Positions 33,661 to 46,640 of a stretch of 64,000 bases of DNA are shown one piece after another (position 1 is the stretch's first letter; the number at the start of each line of letters is the position of its first letter). The stretch covers positions 21,555,701 through 21,619,700 of the forward strand of contig NC_092360.1 of the NCBI RefSeq assembly GCF_030848805.1. The letters are read 5' to 3'. The translations under genes were made by a program, and so were the position numbers. This DNA comes from Temnothorax longispinosus (taxonomy: Eukaryota; Arthropoda; Insecta; Hymenoptera; Formicidae). Below the pieces are notes generated by a model, which was given only the letters and a program-made list of their open reading frames with translations, ran no database searches and had not been told where the DNA came from.

Positions 33661-34786
33661 TGTAGTTTGTGATTTCCTTCCGGAAAAAAAATATATATAT
33701 ACAATCACGAATCTCTCTCACGATTTGGGTGAGGTTCAAGCATCAGTAACTTGAGTCGCGTCAACTTGCTAGAGTATGACGGAATAAATCGGAGTAACCC
33801 AGATTACGGCAGAATTCGCGACGAAGGATACGCCGAAATATATGTCGGAACGAATCGCGGAGGATTTAGCTTGCGTAATCAGGATAGACAAACCAGAGTT
33901 AGTCAGGGTAGGCTGGAGATAAGCGCACCCTAGAGGAGTCCTGATCGTGACTAGCCTCGTCCGAGGGTGAGAATCGAATGGTTGACTCTTGGGGGGTGGT
34001 GCGCGCGCGTTGTCGCGCGATATCGGTGGCTGCGCGTTGACACGACGCGCGTACTCGCTGCGCCGGCAGCGCAGCATTACGTCCGCGTTACCCTCGCGAC
34101 ACGGAAGAGCGAGCGGAGCGGAGAGTGCGTCCTGACGCGCGCGCCAACCACTTAGGCGAGGAAGCGCGCATCAGCCAAGAGACCCGAGCGAGACAAGCTC
34201 CGGTCCTCGACGTCGCTCCGACGTGGGCGCAGTCGGTCGCTCCTCGCCGTTACGATCACTTCTGCGAGTACCGGATATTAATTCGTGTGCGAGTCGCGCG
34301 AATAAATAACGTGTATCGGAGCCGAGACCGGAATCCGATCAGCCCGGCTTTTCAACGAGCACCGCCGAAAACGTGTCATCACGTGCGTACACGACGAAGT
34401 TGGTCTTAGGAGCAGTCTGTTCTTCCTCATCGGTCAGAATCCCGAAGAGCGATCATCTTCCGCACTACCTAGTCTGTCGCGATCGACTCTGGGATTTCCT
34501 AGGTCGTCGACCTTGTGGTCTTCCTGCCTCTCATCGTCCTGCGCGAGTGTCGCGTAACGTTTCACCGAGCAAAGTGCAGTTCTGTGTCGTCTTTTGTCGC
34601 GTGATCCTTTGTCATCTTTAATCCTCCTGGGAATTTCTCAGCTGTGAGCCTTCCACTTGTGGTGTCTGATCGTTTCGTCGGCGTCGACGAGTAGTTTCGT
34701 CTGTCCACGCGACCAGCTGCTACCGTCTTTCTCTGTCGCTCTCTTTCTCTCTCTCACTCTCTCTCTTACGTCGCGCCAGTCGCAGC
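33661..34786 (+). promoter_or_regulatory. GC-rich region upstream of the KCTD-like coding exon
   Basis: CpG-rich from about 33960 to 34786 with no convincing coding frame; likely promoter or 5' UTR. Just before the ATG is a long pyrimidine tract (about 34725-34770) followed by CCAG at 34779 and CGCAG at 34785. These are strong acceptor candidates only one or seven bases from the start codon. Both a local promoter and splicing from upstream 5' exons are therefore possible. Confidence 0.5.
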
Positions 34787-35524
34787 ATGGGGGACCAGGA
34801 GCAACAGGAAACGATGCCGAGCGTGGTTGAGTTGAACGTGGGCGGCGTCTTCTACACCACTGCTTTGACTACGCTGACCCGCGAGAGCGATTCTCACTTG
34901 GCTGCGCTCTTCACTGGCAAATCCGCTGTGGAAAAGGATGCCAAGGGCAAATATTTTCTGGACCGCGACGGCGTGCTTTTCCGTTACGTATTGGACTTCC
35001 TGCGTAATCAGGCGCTCGTTTTACCCGAGGGCTTTCGCGAGCGTGAAAGGCTCAAACAGGAGGCAAACTTCTACGGCCTGCCCGGTTTAGAGAAGGCAAT
35101 TTTGGAGAATTCCGGCGGACAAGCCGGCGGCGCGACTGGCAAACGCGCGCCAGGATACATCACCATCGGCTATCGGGGCAGCTTTGCCTTCGGTCGCGAG
35201 GGCCTAGCCGACGTCAAGTTCCGCAAGCTCTCGAGGATCCTCGTATGCGGCCGCGTGGCACTCTGCCGGGACGTCTTCGGCGAAACGCTGAACGAAAGTC
35301 GCGATCCCGACCACGGCATGTCCGATCGCTACACATCGCGCTTTTTCCTGAAGCACAGCGTCATCGAACAGGCCTTCGATATGCTGCAGGAGCAGGGCTT
35401 CCGACTAGCGGGTAGCTGCGGCTCCGGCACCGCCGGGAGCAACTCCGAGCAGCTAAAGCCTGGAGTGGATTCTGAGGAGAATCGTTGGAATCATTATAAC
35501 GAGTTCGTCTTCGTGCGCGATTAA
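34787..35524 (+). CDS. KCTD8/12/16-like (Ktl-type) BTB/T1 protein, single coding exon
   Basis: 245 aa. Residues about 13-110 form a potassium-channel-tetramerisation (T1/BTB) domain with the VELNVGG start and FLDRDGVLFRYVLDFLR motif. After a short Gly/Ala linker comes the C-terminal H1 domain typical of KCTD8/12/16: GYITIGYRGS, LNESRDPD, YTSRFFLK, EQAFDMLQEQGF and the closing EFVFVRD. Mammalian members bind GABA-B receptors and set G-protein response kinetics; the Drosophila relative is known as a KCTD12-like (Ktl) gene. It has a much shorter N-terminus and linker than human KCTD12. Start is the first ATG after a pyrimidine tract; the frame closes with TAA. High GC and codon regularity contrast with the surrounding AT-rich DNA. 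Function in this organism is inferred from family. Confidence 0.94.
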   Translation: MGDQEQQETMPSVVELNVGGVFYTTALTTLTRESDSHLAALFTGKSAVEKDAKGKYFLDRDGVLFRYVLDFLRNQALVLPEGFRERERLKQEANFYGLPGLEKAILENSGGQAGGATGKRAPGYITIGYRGSFAFGREGLADVKFRKLSRILVCGRVALCRDVFGETLNESRDPDHGMSDRYTSRFFLKHSVIEQAFDMLQEQGFRLAGSCGSGTAGSNSEQLKPGVDSEENRWNHYNEFVFVRD

Positions 35525-36960
35525 AAAGTTTCACGAGCGAGTGAGATGTACTTTGGCTAAGCATCGTTGACGGCTCGCATTTTGCAAAAGTACGCGTTTG
35601 CAGTTACCGCGTAAAAAAGGACTTCTTCGGTTATTTGAAGCGATTCAGGCGGAAGTGGAAACATTCGCGAAAACACGTGTGCCAAACGTGCGAGCGGATA
35701 ACAAGATAAATACGGAACTCTCGTTTATAGCTTACTCCATGATATACATAATGAGGTCGATGTGCAAAATCAAGTTCAACAGGAACTTCGTACGACAGCA
35801 TCGGACGAAACATCGTTCCTATAAGTAATTTCGTCTCGTAAGAAAATTTCCCGAAGTCACCGCTATCATCAATCAACGTTGACGTAAAAGGAATTTGGGA
35901 CACTTCGACGTTCGAGAATATTAACATCATCAGCTTTCCGAAACATTATATTCTGGAATTTTTTTTTCCACTTTAATCGATTCTTTTACCGGAATGAGAA
36001 AATGGATAAGACACGACGAAGATAGATATCCGAGAACTGTCGCCTTTCAGAACCCTCGTCTAAAACATTGACAGCGCTGAAATAACGAGGAATTGGATTT
36101 TTGTATTAAGAAGAACCACGAACTCGTTGAGCGTGATCACGTTGGATCTACGAATACCATTTGCTTAATTTAAGATGTAACATAGAGAATTATGAGCGGC
36201 AAGTCAATGTCGAACTTAAAATTAGTCAACGTCGAAGATAATAATCCAGGGAACGTATAATATAACAGTCGTGTTGAAACCAAAGACGTTCCGTTAAATT
36301 CGTGATTGTATGTTATTTTATGTGTAACTTTATGTGTAGATATTCAACTGTAAATGAGTTTGATCCACAACTGTACAAAACAGAATCTAAAACTTTTCCG
36401 AATGCGGCGCGTTAGGATCTTCCGTAATCGAAACGCGCCGACGGCAGTAAGAAAATTGCCATTTCCGACAAAATCTGAGGTGCCCCTATCAGGGGCCGTT
36501 GCGAGGGAGAAACGTTTATTAAAAAGCAGTCTCGCGTGAATCCACGAGATGAAAGACGCCAATATCGGGCGTTTTTCATTGCCAGTGGACGCAAAGTAAG
36601 ACGGTGAATGAAACGTGCGCAAGAAAAGCGGATCGGGGTGAAGGGATGATGTTGAAATATCTACGGGCGAAACGCGACTTGGCCACTTAAAGAGGTAACA
36701 ATGTCAGATACGTCAGTGATAAATGTCGCTGGATGCAACGGGCGAGAAAATGTAAGGAAATATCGTAAATGCAAAATGGACTTGACGTGGAATACAAGTA
36801 TCGGCTGCTATTTAAAATCAGATTGAACGAATGACGCAATAACGTTTGCGTGTGTGTTTTATTCGCGTATGACGCAAGAGGAAATTAAAGGTGATGAAAA
36901 ATTTCAATTATCGTCTGATAACGAGACCATTATTTAAAGAAAGTCTCCGGTGCTAGTACG
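35525..36960 (+). other. 3' region of the KCTD-like gene, no further coding seen
   Basis: Moderately GC-rich non-coding DNA following the stop codon, plausibly a long 3' UTR. No canonical AATAAA was noticed close to the stop; one lies at 37631-37636. Short open frames on both strands have no recognisable motifs. Confidence 0.45.
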
Positions 36961-37071
36961 CCGAGTAGTTAGTACTGGTAAATGGTCGGGCCGAGTAGTC
37001 ACTGCTAGATAACGGTCAGACCGAGTAGTTACTACTGATCGCTAGTCGGACCAAGTAGTTAGCGGTACGCT
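36961..37071. repeat. 30-bp minisatellite, nearly four units
   Basis: Exact 30-base period: units start at 36961, 36991, 37021 and 37051, each opening with CCGAGTAGTY (CCAAGTAGTT in the last). Internal sequence varies by several substitutions but no indels in the first three units. Lies in the possible 3' UTR of the KCTD-like gene. Confidence 0.85.
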
Positions 37072-40000
37072 AGAATCGGATCTTTTCTTTAAGTAGAAAA
37101 TACGCGGTGAAAGAACGGCGGGGAGAGTGATGTAGATATCGATATATCTATGCGTGAATTACCCTTTCTGTATAAATTCGGCTTAAATTAGGTGACTAGC
37201 ACCATCCTCGAGATGGGCGGAGCGGCTTGTCGAATGCGTGTACTTACAACCCGACACGATGTCAAACGCGCTATTCGAAAGACGGAACGCCCGAATAAAC
37301 GTGATCTCTTCTAATGATTTCTTGTCAGTGTTTTTTTTTTTAAATGAGTCTGAGTCAAATGCTTTTCTTTTTCGTTCTAAATTCTTTTCTCTGGAAAGCG
37401 GAACGTAAATATGGCAAGCAATTCATAACTTTCGATCTGTTGACTCGCGGAAATATCGGAACTCGGAACACGACGGAAAGCGAAATATTGTTATAAATTT
37501 ACAGTTTCGAGTTTCTCGTCGTAAATCAGTGTATTTGTGAAAACATCTAGATAACCAAGATATCTTTTTCCTTCGTAATACAATTGTGTTTTACGGAATA
37601 TACTTGAAAAAAGTTTTGAACAATTTTTCAAATAAAAACAGAGTTACAAATTATAAAGAGTCGGCCACTTTTATTATTTTTTTTATTATTTTTTTAAATA
37701 TTTATTATCACAATTTTATTTCATACTAATACTTATTTATTGTTACTTTTAACGGATATTTTTTCGCATATTTTGAAGTTCAATTTATCTTACATGCTTT
37801 TTTAATTTTTTTATTATACTATACAATTAAAATATAAAGAAGCAGATTTTTATTTCAGACTTTCCAATTATTTCATGGTGAGATATTGTTTATTTATCTA
37901 GTTTTAACATTATTAATAATTGTTGGCATATTCAGAATGATGAAAGAATCGAAAAATTCATCGCGATTATAAACTTGTTGCAACAGGTTATCATGTAACA
38001 GACAATGTTTAGCGATTGTTCCGAAGAGTGCCGACGGCGCTGAACAGACGAGACAGGTATCGAGTTTCGCGTTAGCTGCTCGTTATCGTAGTATACGCGT
38101 AAAATGTCGAAGATTTTCTTAAAAATAACGGAGGTAATAAATCTCGTATCGTAGCAATGTCTCAGTCTCATATATCATTATCATTATGACACTTAATATG
38201 GCGATCGATGAATGTGTAGAATCACAATAGAGTTATCACAACTTTCAATGCACACATTTAACTTTTTGTAACTTGTTAGCAGAATCAAAATTATATATTC
38301 GCGAAAGATTTATTGCTACGAAAATCAAGACGAAAAATTTCACAGTTGGGTGCTTGCTCTTTATAATTTCGATATGCATTGCGGTAATCCGAAAAAAGAA
38401 AAGCAACTTTGGAGCGATGATGTGAATCATAATCGTTATTGTTGGTGCACGGTTCGCTGTTCGATGAACGCGACGCATCTGCATTCGCAATGAATTGATT
38501 TATAATGACGTTACATGTTCGGCTTGTTGTGCGAGTTATGCGTGTCAATGCGAGGTGTTATATGTAACTGAGAGTGGACATGATAGCCCAATGTGCACTC
38601 GAGAAAATTTAATTTGTCTATACTGCGTGGCCCGCCACCGAAACTTTTAATTTCTCGCAATTGTGACATTTCATGAAAACTGATGCTGGTTGCTAAAAAT
38701 CTATAAGACGATGTCCCGTTCACTAACACTAAGAGAAAACGTTATTATTGCGCAACATAACTCAAGTGAAACGAGTGACGTTTTCCAAGTTTGTGTCTCG
38801 TGAGATATCAGCTTTCAGATATGATCTGCAATTAATCATGATTACGACGGTTGCGTTGAGCAACGCGTCAAATCTTGTTGGGAGCTTCTATTGATTAATG
38901 TGGAGCAGTGTGGCATCGTAATCGTTACGCGATTACAATTAGTAAATTGCCTACTTCCATTTACTCTGTACAAATAAAAGACATTCAGGTAAATCAAACT
39001 TGTAAGATAGTAGACGTTAATTGCACGACGTTAATGCAAAGAGTCTCACGTACGTAGGACGACTATAAACTTCGATTTGCTTTACAATGGTACAAATTTT
39101 AATCTTTACCAACGGATATGTGTCATTCAGACATTTGTGTTTTTTACGTATTAAAATTAATATTTGATACTTCTGGAATAATCATTTATTGAATTTCACG
39201 ATTTTATTTGACGAAGTTCTATGTTAATTTACAACTAAATTAGTTGAACAGCATGTGCGAATATGTAAAATTGGGCCCAAATAAATATTCATGCGGTAAA
39301 TTCAGCGCGTTGGAGTTATTAATTATTGATATCTCATTTCGAGTCTCCGCGGTTATTAAAATATCAATGACTGATTTTAGTCTACCATACGCGTTTATCT
39401 GTATAATGTCAAATAGAATTAAAATATATTTTCTGACCCTTTATTTCTCGGATATTTGGGACGATAAAAACGATTTCCATTCTGAAATATAGCAAAAAGA
39501 CATGCAAACATTTTATATTTTATATTTTATATTTTATATTTTGTTTATTTAAATATTAATATATTGGATGTTTAGAATTATGAGAATATATATTTATAAC
39601 TTTTTGTTTAATTATATTCTGGTTTTGACAAAATTTTTTAGTTTTAGGTGGAAACAAATGTTGTATAAAATGCACTTTTGTTGTAAGTTTTTAGAAGATA
39701 TAAATTGTCTTTACACATCCGAGTGTACGCAGTATTGTTGATTTATTTGTAGCGATATATTATGTGTGCGTGGAGAACGATAGAGAATTGAGATTGATGA
39801 TAAGATTCGTGATATAGAGGCTCTATTTCATAGATTAAAAGCAGTATTACGACTCGCTGCGAGAAAGAAAGCGAGTCACGAGCGAATAAATTTGACAGAA
39901 CTCAATTTTTTGAGTTCCATCGAATTTTAAAGAATTCGAATTTCATCAAAATTTATTGATTAATAAAATCTTTGTTTAATATTATAACTTTTGATAACTG

Positions 40001-41279
40001 AGAAACAACTATCCTATCGAATATTCTCTTTACTCTTTTTCCAGTTCAAATCTTTGTTCTGTTTCAGAAAGTTCAATATTTGATGGAATTCGAATTTCGC
40101 GAAGTTTGATTAAATTTTCTCTTAGCTATTTTTAATCAAATAAGCTTCTTATGAACTCCACCAAACTTCTTTCTTTGATGTAAAGTTTCTGTAAGTATCG
40201 CTGAAGTTTAGAGTTTGGTGTTGGGATTCTAAATTTTATTTATAAGATATGATAGAAAACATAGGAACCGGTAGGAAAATAATGTAATTGACGATGTGAT
40301 CGGATCATTTTTCAAATTATAACCATGATATACTGAAAGACATCTTTGCTATCTATAACGACAAAATGGTTTTGCTAAAGTATTTTTTTAAATCTAATTA
40401 GAAGACATCTTGACCAATTGAATTTAGAAATATATGAAATATCTTTATATATCATTTAAAATGCGTACTTAATACTTATATTTATTGATACAATCAGATG
40501 AAGGAACGAGTTTTTTTCGCGCGCATTGCGTGCGATTTGACATTTTTTGAGAAATAGTCCGACCAGAAATTGCAACGCGCATCGTGGAAACGTTTTGATT
40601 CCCATATTCGAGATTCAGAATTTATTAAAAAGGATCCAACGAGTAGAAACAAAACGGTGTTAGGTATAGCGTGTAAGACTGCGACGATATAAAATTATTG
40701 TACATGTATATATACATATGTCTAAGTAAAAAGAAGAGAAATAAAAGATTGAGATGATACGAGAATGAGCCTGATTAAAATGATTCTTCATCCATGTTTT
40801 TTCGTGACTTTTGATATTTTCCGGTCTTCAGATTAAGCTCTCGTCACTGCTTTTTCTTTTTAAATTCAGGTCAGGCAAACAGGAACAAAAAGTTACACGT
40901 AATATACAATTATGTAAATGTTTCAAAAGGTAAATCACGGTTGAATTTATAAAGCATAGTTAACATGCAGTAAATTATGTTTTTAAATTATTTCTCTAAT
41001 GGAGACCGATGTTAAATTTTTAAAATGTCATAGTTAAAATTTCTTTACTATGTGTACTTTGATTTTCTACAACTCGATTTTTTTTTTTTTTAAAGATGTT
41101 ACATTTTCCTGTTTTTAATATTGGGTCGTAGTGTTTAGAATATGTCTTAATTATTTAAATCATAATCAACTTGAAATATTTGATTCTAAATAATATACAG
41201 CAAACATGAAAAAATTTATAAAATTTTAAACAGGAAAGATATGTGTTTTTTAATGAAATGCTTTTATAATATTAATAGC
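37072..41279. other. AT-rich non-coding DNA
   Basis: No coding gene is evident. A possible poly(A) signal AATAAA occurs at 37631-37636 in AT-rich DNA. A short pentanucleotide run of ATTTT-type units is at about 39510-39542. Open frames do not exceed about 85 codons and show no motifs. Confidence 0.4.
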
Positions 41280-41426
41280 ACTTCAAAGTAGTTTTTCAAC
41301 CATATAGGTATATGAATTAGAGGAATGAATTATTACTGAAATTATAGGTATAGGTATAATCCATGAGATAAAAAAAATTAGTTGCTTGGGATTAAAACCT
41401 AAAAATTGAGATAATTAATTTACCTT
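41280..41426. repeat. direct duplication, copy 1
   Basis: 147 bp closely matching 41811-41947, starting ACTTCAAAGTAGTTTTTCAA and ending TTACCTT. Differences are a few substitutions and small indels (one extra GGTATA here). The 384 bp in between are unique. Non-coding. Confidence 0.85.
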
Positions 41427-41810
41427 CATAATCATGCTTTTTAATATGAAAAATATAGAATATTGTATACAATTTCCATTCTTTACGGAAAATTTAAATG
41501 CGTGGTTGTAACTTGTTTTTAATACAGATTTAATACAGATTTTTGATACTTGTAGTTGAAACCATTTATTATATGCTTTATGCATTTGGCGATATCCAGT
41601 CGAATTGAATAATAAATAAAACTAAAAATATGTTGGGTTACTTTTTAAGATAATCCCCAAATCTGCAATGAAATGCGTGTGAAAGAAATACATGTTTTCT
41701 ATCTTGAGTTAGAATATAATTGAAATTTATTGAAATCCAACAGAAACTGTAGCGAACGTTTCCCTTTAAGCTTTCCATTATGGAGAGAAGTAATGATATT
41801 ACTTCAAAGT

Positions 41811-41947
41811 AGTTTTTCAACCATATAGGTATATGAATTAGAGGAGTGAATAATTTTTATATTACTGAAATTATAGGTATAATCTATGAAATAAAAAAAT
41901 TAGTTGCTTGGGATTAAAACCTAAAAATTGAGATAATTACTTTACCT
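41811..41947. repeat. direct duplication, copy 2
   Basis: Second copy of the 41280-41426 segment in the same orientation. Immediately followed by a CA dinucleotide microsatellite. Confidence 0.85.
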
Positions 41948-41970
41948 TTCGATAATAAAAGAGTTAACCA

Positions 41971-41971
<1 letters not shown>

Positions 41972-42000
<29 letters not shown>
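41972..42000. repeat. (CA)n microsatellite
   Basis: About 14 uninterrupted CA dinucleotides directly after the second copy of the direct duplication. Confidence 0.95.
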
Positions 42001-42003
<3 letters not shown>

Positions 42004-43931
42004 TCACACGTACGTATATAATCTCTAATCTGTAGTAACACTGTACGTCCTATATATTTTTCTAAAGCGATAAGAAATTAATTTTTACAAAATTAATTAT
42101 AAATCTCGTTTTTTGAGATAGATTAGAATAGATTAGAATTCTTCAAATTTGAATGTCATTGAGAGACAAATAAATTCAATTTATAAATCTCGCGCGTATT
42201 TGAGAGCCAAAAGGTAGGGCTAATATAAGGTTACTCTTCCACAATATAACATTCTTATTATTCTCTTTGAGACTTCTGATGGGGAATATATAAACTTTTA
42301 TTAAGTCTGACGGGAATATCGGAAAAAAATCATAATGGCTGCACGCAACATCAAATTAATCGCAGCAAGAAGGGATCGTTCCGCCGCCAAACGGGAGAAG
42401 GAAGAGCCGATTCTCCTTGTACGATAGTTCTCCTGTCGAAGAGGAGATTGCGCGTTAACGAACGAAGCGCCCGCGCCGGAAGGTGGTGGATGCAAACTCG
42501 ATTGCCTGTTTGAATGAACTGTCACACTTACACGGAAGCGAACGCCCAGCTCGTTGGATATAGCGAGACTGCGTTGCACAGGGGAGCAATCTGTTGCTGA
42601 GTTTTCATCCGTCAGCGAGAAAGAGAGAAGAAAAAGAGGAAAGGAATGAGAAAGAAAGAATACGCGTCATCAGCGAGACGTAAGAAAAATTGAGTTTCTT
42701 TTTGACAACGCTTCATCATCGCGTGGTTGAAAATGCGAATAATAGGACATTGTTTACTTTCGCTGTTATCGTTTCTCTTTGAAGCTTCTGATGATGTAAA
42801 TATGTAAAATTTTATGAAGAAAATTATTTTTCTTGTGAAAGATAATATTACCACTTATGTACAGCTAAAGAGAGCTTGAGAAAAGTGCTTTACGTATATA
42901 CTCTTCATATACTTTAATGATTTTAATGGGAACAAGGAAGACTTTATGCTATTTTTCTTTTAGAATCGTTTATGAGATATTTCAGATAGAAACAGATAAA
43001 TTTCAGATAGAAACATATAAATTTTGCAAATAATACCTAATGAAAAAAATTAGTTAAAATAATAAGAAAAGAAACTCGCTAAAATTAAAAGCAAATTGAG
43101 AATATATACATTTCGGTCAGAACTTAATTTTTTTCCATTTAATTTGAAATTAGATTAGTAATAAATTAATTAGTAATAATTAAAAATAAATATATTTATA
43201 TATCAATACGTGTTGATTTTTTTCGAAACTTGTGAACTCCAGTGTGGCTTACACGTATGCAAAAAATAAATGTGGCCTGCGAAAGTTAAAAAAAATAGTA
43301 TTAAATGTTCATAATATTACTCATTAAATAATACATTTAATAATATTTAATAATATTGATTAATATTATAACAAGTATAATATTACCAAATGGATATGTA
43401 TTATATTTTTAAAATAGTCTTTTTAAGTGTAAGTATTAAAAAATAATAAAAAAATATATATATTGGTTAGATATAGGTGGGTTAAAAAGCGACCAAGAGG
43501 AGTCTTCCATTAGAAAATTTCGTTGAGGGCGTTTCTCTTTATCGCGAGATTTTGCCCATAACGTTAGTCTGGCAGGAAATATCGATTATTGGTTAGGTAT
43601 CTCTCTTTTTCGCGTGCAATCTATAAATATTGTATGGGTTCTAAAAGTGTCTGTTCATTCTCGCGAAAATATGTGCTGGGGTATCTCGATGTATGCACGA
43701 TGCAGGGTAGAATTTTAGGATTAATATGTTTTTAAAAAAGGTTACCGTTATATATAAAATGCGTCTAGTAAAATAATAATTTTTTTGGTGTATGAATTTT
43801 CTTATTAAAATTGCATTGTTGTAACATATTGATTTCATAAAATGCAAGTAAATATTCTTATATTTTAAAAATGTTATTGCAAGACAAAAAAATACAAATA
43901 TAATTGAGAAATATATTTAAGAAACGTAGAA
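42001..43931. other. non-coding DNA, no gene seen
   Basis: AT-rich apart from a GC-richer patch at about 42330-42600 with purine-rich stretches. That patch has open frames on the minus strand of up to 92 codons without recognisable motifs. No splice-site-supported exon found. Confidence 0.4.
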
Positions 43932-44076
43932 TATAGGATAAACTCGGGTAAAATGGCCATAGAGGAAAGATGGCCAACCTATGTTCTTTCAATCTAGCTC
44001 GCTATGAAACATCGAATGAACATGAGTTGGCCATCTTTCCTGTATGGCCATCTTACCCGAGAGAGTTTACCCTATA
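43932..44076. repeat. 145-bp fold-back MITE
   Basis: Ends TATAGGATAAACTCGGGTAA and TTACCCGAGAGAGTTTACCC with TATA form imperfect inverted repeats. The arms continue through ATGGCCATAGAGGAAAGATG and CATCTTTCCTGTATGGCCAT to GGCCAACCTATGTTC and GAACATGAGTTGGCC. Non-coding. Confidence 0.85.
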
Positions 44077-44861
44077 TTATATTTTAATTTATTTTATCCA
44101 AATTATATATGAAAGAAAAACATTTAGAAGAGAACTGTTATAGATTCGAGAATCAAATATTTTGTAACTTTGTAAGATAGGACTGTAAAAATATTAGATA
44201 ATAACATTCGATGAACTTAAATTTCCGCACTATTATTTTCGAAAATTTTTATCACAAGTTTTATATATACATATGTATATATGTATACACACATGTTTAT
44301 AAATAAAAATCGGCTAATCTACTGAATGCTGCACTCAGGCATTTTTTGGCTAAAAGAAAATTTGGCACTGATGCAAGCAGTAAAAAGAGAAGCGCAACAG
44401 AATGCAACGTAGTGACGTGCATTGCGTGAATATATGCTTTTTTTCAATATAAGATATTTGTTTAACTCGTATTTACTTATATAACCTTCCACTAAACTTC
44501 CTCCTCGATTTCATTGAGTTTTCTTAGCAAAGTGCATATCTTAAGCGTTTCCTTGGTTTCTTCAAGTATCAAATTATGTACATATAGAAAGTCGATTCTG
44601 CCAATATTAGTTAATAATTGGGACATATTATTTGTACATTATGAATTCACGGTTTGTCATGTCATATCATTATCGAGACATGTATTGTAACAAGTATACA
44701 TAATTTATATTAATTATACAAATTGTGCATAATTACTGATAACAATGCACATTATGTAATTTATCTATATCTTGCATAATTGTTATATTACGGATTTATT
44801 CAAAAATATTATACAACAATATAAAAAGTAAAAACTTTAAAAATTATAAATATCTATATTC

Positions 44862-44896
<35 letters not shown>

Positions 44897-46230
44897 TGAA
44901 ACAATAGATAAATTATTATTATTGATTTTGCTACATTACGTTTTCTATTCTTAATACTATGTTTACGCATGTGATATTTATTATATGATATTTATCCGAC
45001 AGATGCATGCCAGAGACAGCAAGTAAAAAAGTAGCATAAACGCAAACAAAAGAATTTCTATCGGGTATTATATTACAATGAAAGAACGCTAATGAGAAAT
45101 GTCATGCGATAAATGTCAGGTCTAAATTTAGTTTCAGACGGAAACGAGTATTTTTAAGTGAAAAGTGGGCGATTTGTGCAAATCGCAAAATGTATTAAGT
45201 TGTATAGATATATGTAATGTTTTTGTCAAGGGTGAAAAATCTTTAATTTGACCTTCATCTAAAAGTGTGTACCAATAGAAATTAAAACAAAAAAATACCG
45301 AGTCCAAAACAAGCAAACCGCAAACTCAGTGTCAAATAAAAACCTTGATAGCTCGCTGATTAAATATTTTCGTTTCCAACAGCAGATTGCTGTTTCGTGT
45401 ATTGGCTTTATTGCGTGATGAAAGTAAATCAATAAATACTTTGAATGATGAATAAAGTGTCGAGCACAAGAAGTAGTGCGTGTCAGTTAACGTAGTGATT
45501 GTAATCAATCGCGTTTCTTCGACATCCGTAATCTGTTGGTCAATTTTATACGGTTGGACGTATTGTTATATTGCAATTCAGAGCTGCGTGAATAAAAATT
45601 GTAGATAATTATTAATTATTTCGTCATATTATAGAAAATTTTTTTATTTCACAGAAATAATAGCTCTTACACAGTGTCATATTTTTTGTGATATATTGGA
45701 ATTTAGCTCCCGTTTTTGTTAAGATAAAAAATGAAACGTAGAAGTAATATAAATCTGTCTAGAACCTTAGTATACATATATTTTATATTTAAAACTATTT
45801 TACTTTTGATGTTAGGTAAAGTATCTTCTAAATAATTTTAATCCTCTTCAGGTTTTTTAGATTTATGCAACTAAAATGTAAAAACACAAACAAATGTAAA
45901 AATTTAACAAATAATTATAAACTTCGACAATATACAAAGAACAATGAAAGGTTTAAATGAATAAATAAAGCACAAGCGCGCTAAAAGGATTACATGAAAA
46001 ATATTTGACGGTTAAAACCTGAATGCACCAGTTACAGCCTTTTTCCAGGTTGCTTTGTATTCAGCCCTTCGCTTCGTCGGTTTATCAATTTTTCGGGCCA
46101 TTTGTCGCGTCGTTCTAGTGCAAATAAAGCGACGGCGACGGACGCTCCCGTATATAAAGCCGCCCGTTTATTCGAATTTCCATTTACCGCGCATATTATC
46201 ATTGCCGTACAAATTTTCTCCGATTAACTC
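44077..46230. other. AT-rich non-coding DNA with a TA microsatellite
   Basis: Contains a TA dinucleotide run at about 44862-44888. No coding evidence. Confidence 0.4.
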
Positions 46231-46473
46231 GTAATTATCTCTCTCGACCTAGGTCCCTGCCGTTCATTCCCCTGCGTCCCTCGTCCTCGCATCGATCGAA
46301 TCGGATAATTATAACACTGCGGCCGGTGCTGCGGTTCGAAGGACGACGACGATGACGACGGCGATGAGGAGTGGTGTGGCGGCCGGAGTGAGAATTTCAA
46401 TCTCGTGCTCGTTGGCGAATTTCGGATACTCGAGGTGCCAGCAATTTCCCCCGACGACAAATACAATTTCCAG
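46231..46473 (+). other. GC-rich island with a weak candidate exon ending at 46473
   Basis: A GC-rich patch in AT-rich surroundings, with an open frame ending at a good donor (TTCCAG|GTAGGT). The last codons read GEFRILEVPA then ISPDDKYNFQ, which vaguely resembles the E-F strand of an immunoglobulin-type domain (L-x-V ... D-x-Y-x-F-Q before a Cys). The upstream part is an acidic GAC/GAT repeat without clear acceptor. I regard it as a weak candidate only. Confidence 0.2.
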
Positions 46474-46591
46474 GTAGGTACTCGCATTGAATACTGTTTA
46501 CGTGGGGTTACGAGAACCCACGGGGTCATCTTGTGGAAACTATTAATGAAGCTGCGGGAGAACATTCATCCTGGCACGTATGTGTCGATGT

Positions 46592-46640
46592 TCTCTCTCT
46601 CTCTCTTTGTATTTCTGTCTGTCTGTCTGTCTGTCTTTCT
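46592..46640. repeat. TC/TG simple repeats
   Basis: A run of TCTC dinucleotides followed by about five TCTG/TGTC tetranucleotide units. Open frames across it are low-complexity artefacts. Confidence 0.9.

Noticed and set aside
37548..37572. miR-9-like sequence on the minus strand (TCTTGGTTATCTAGATG)
   Set aside because: Seed differs from miR-9 by a missing base and no hairpin with a star strand is evident; likely chance.
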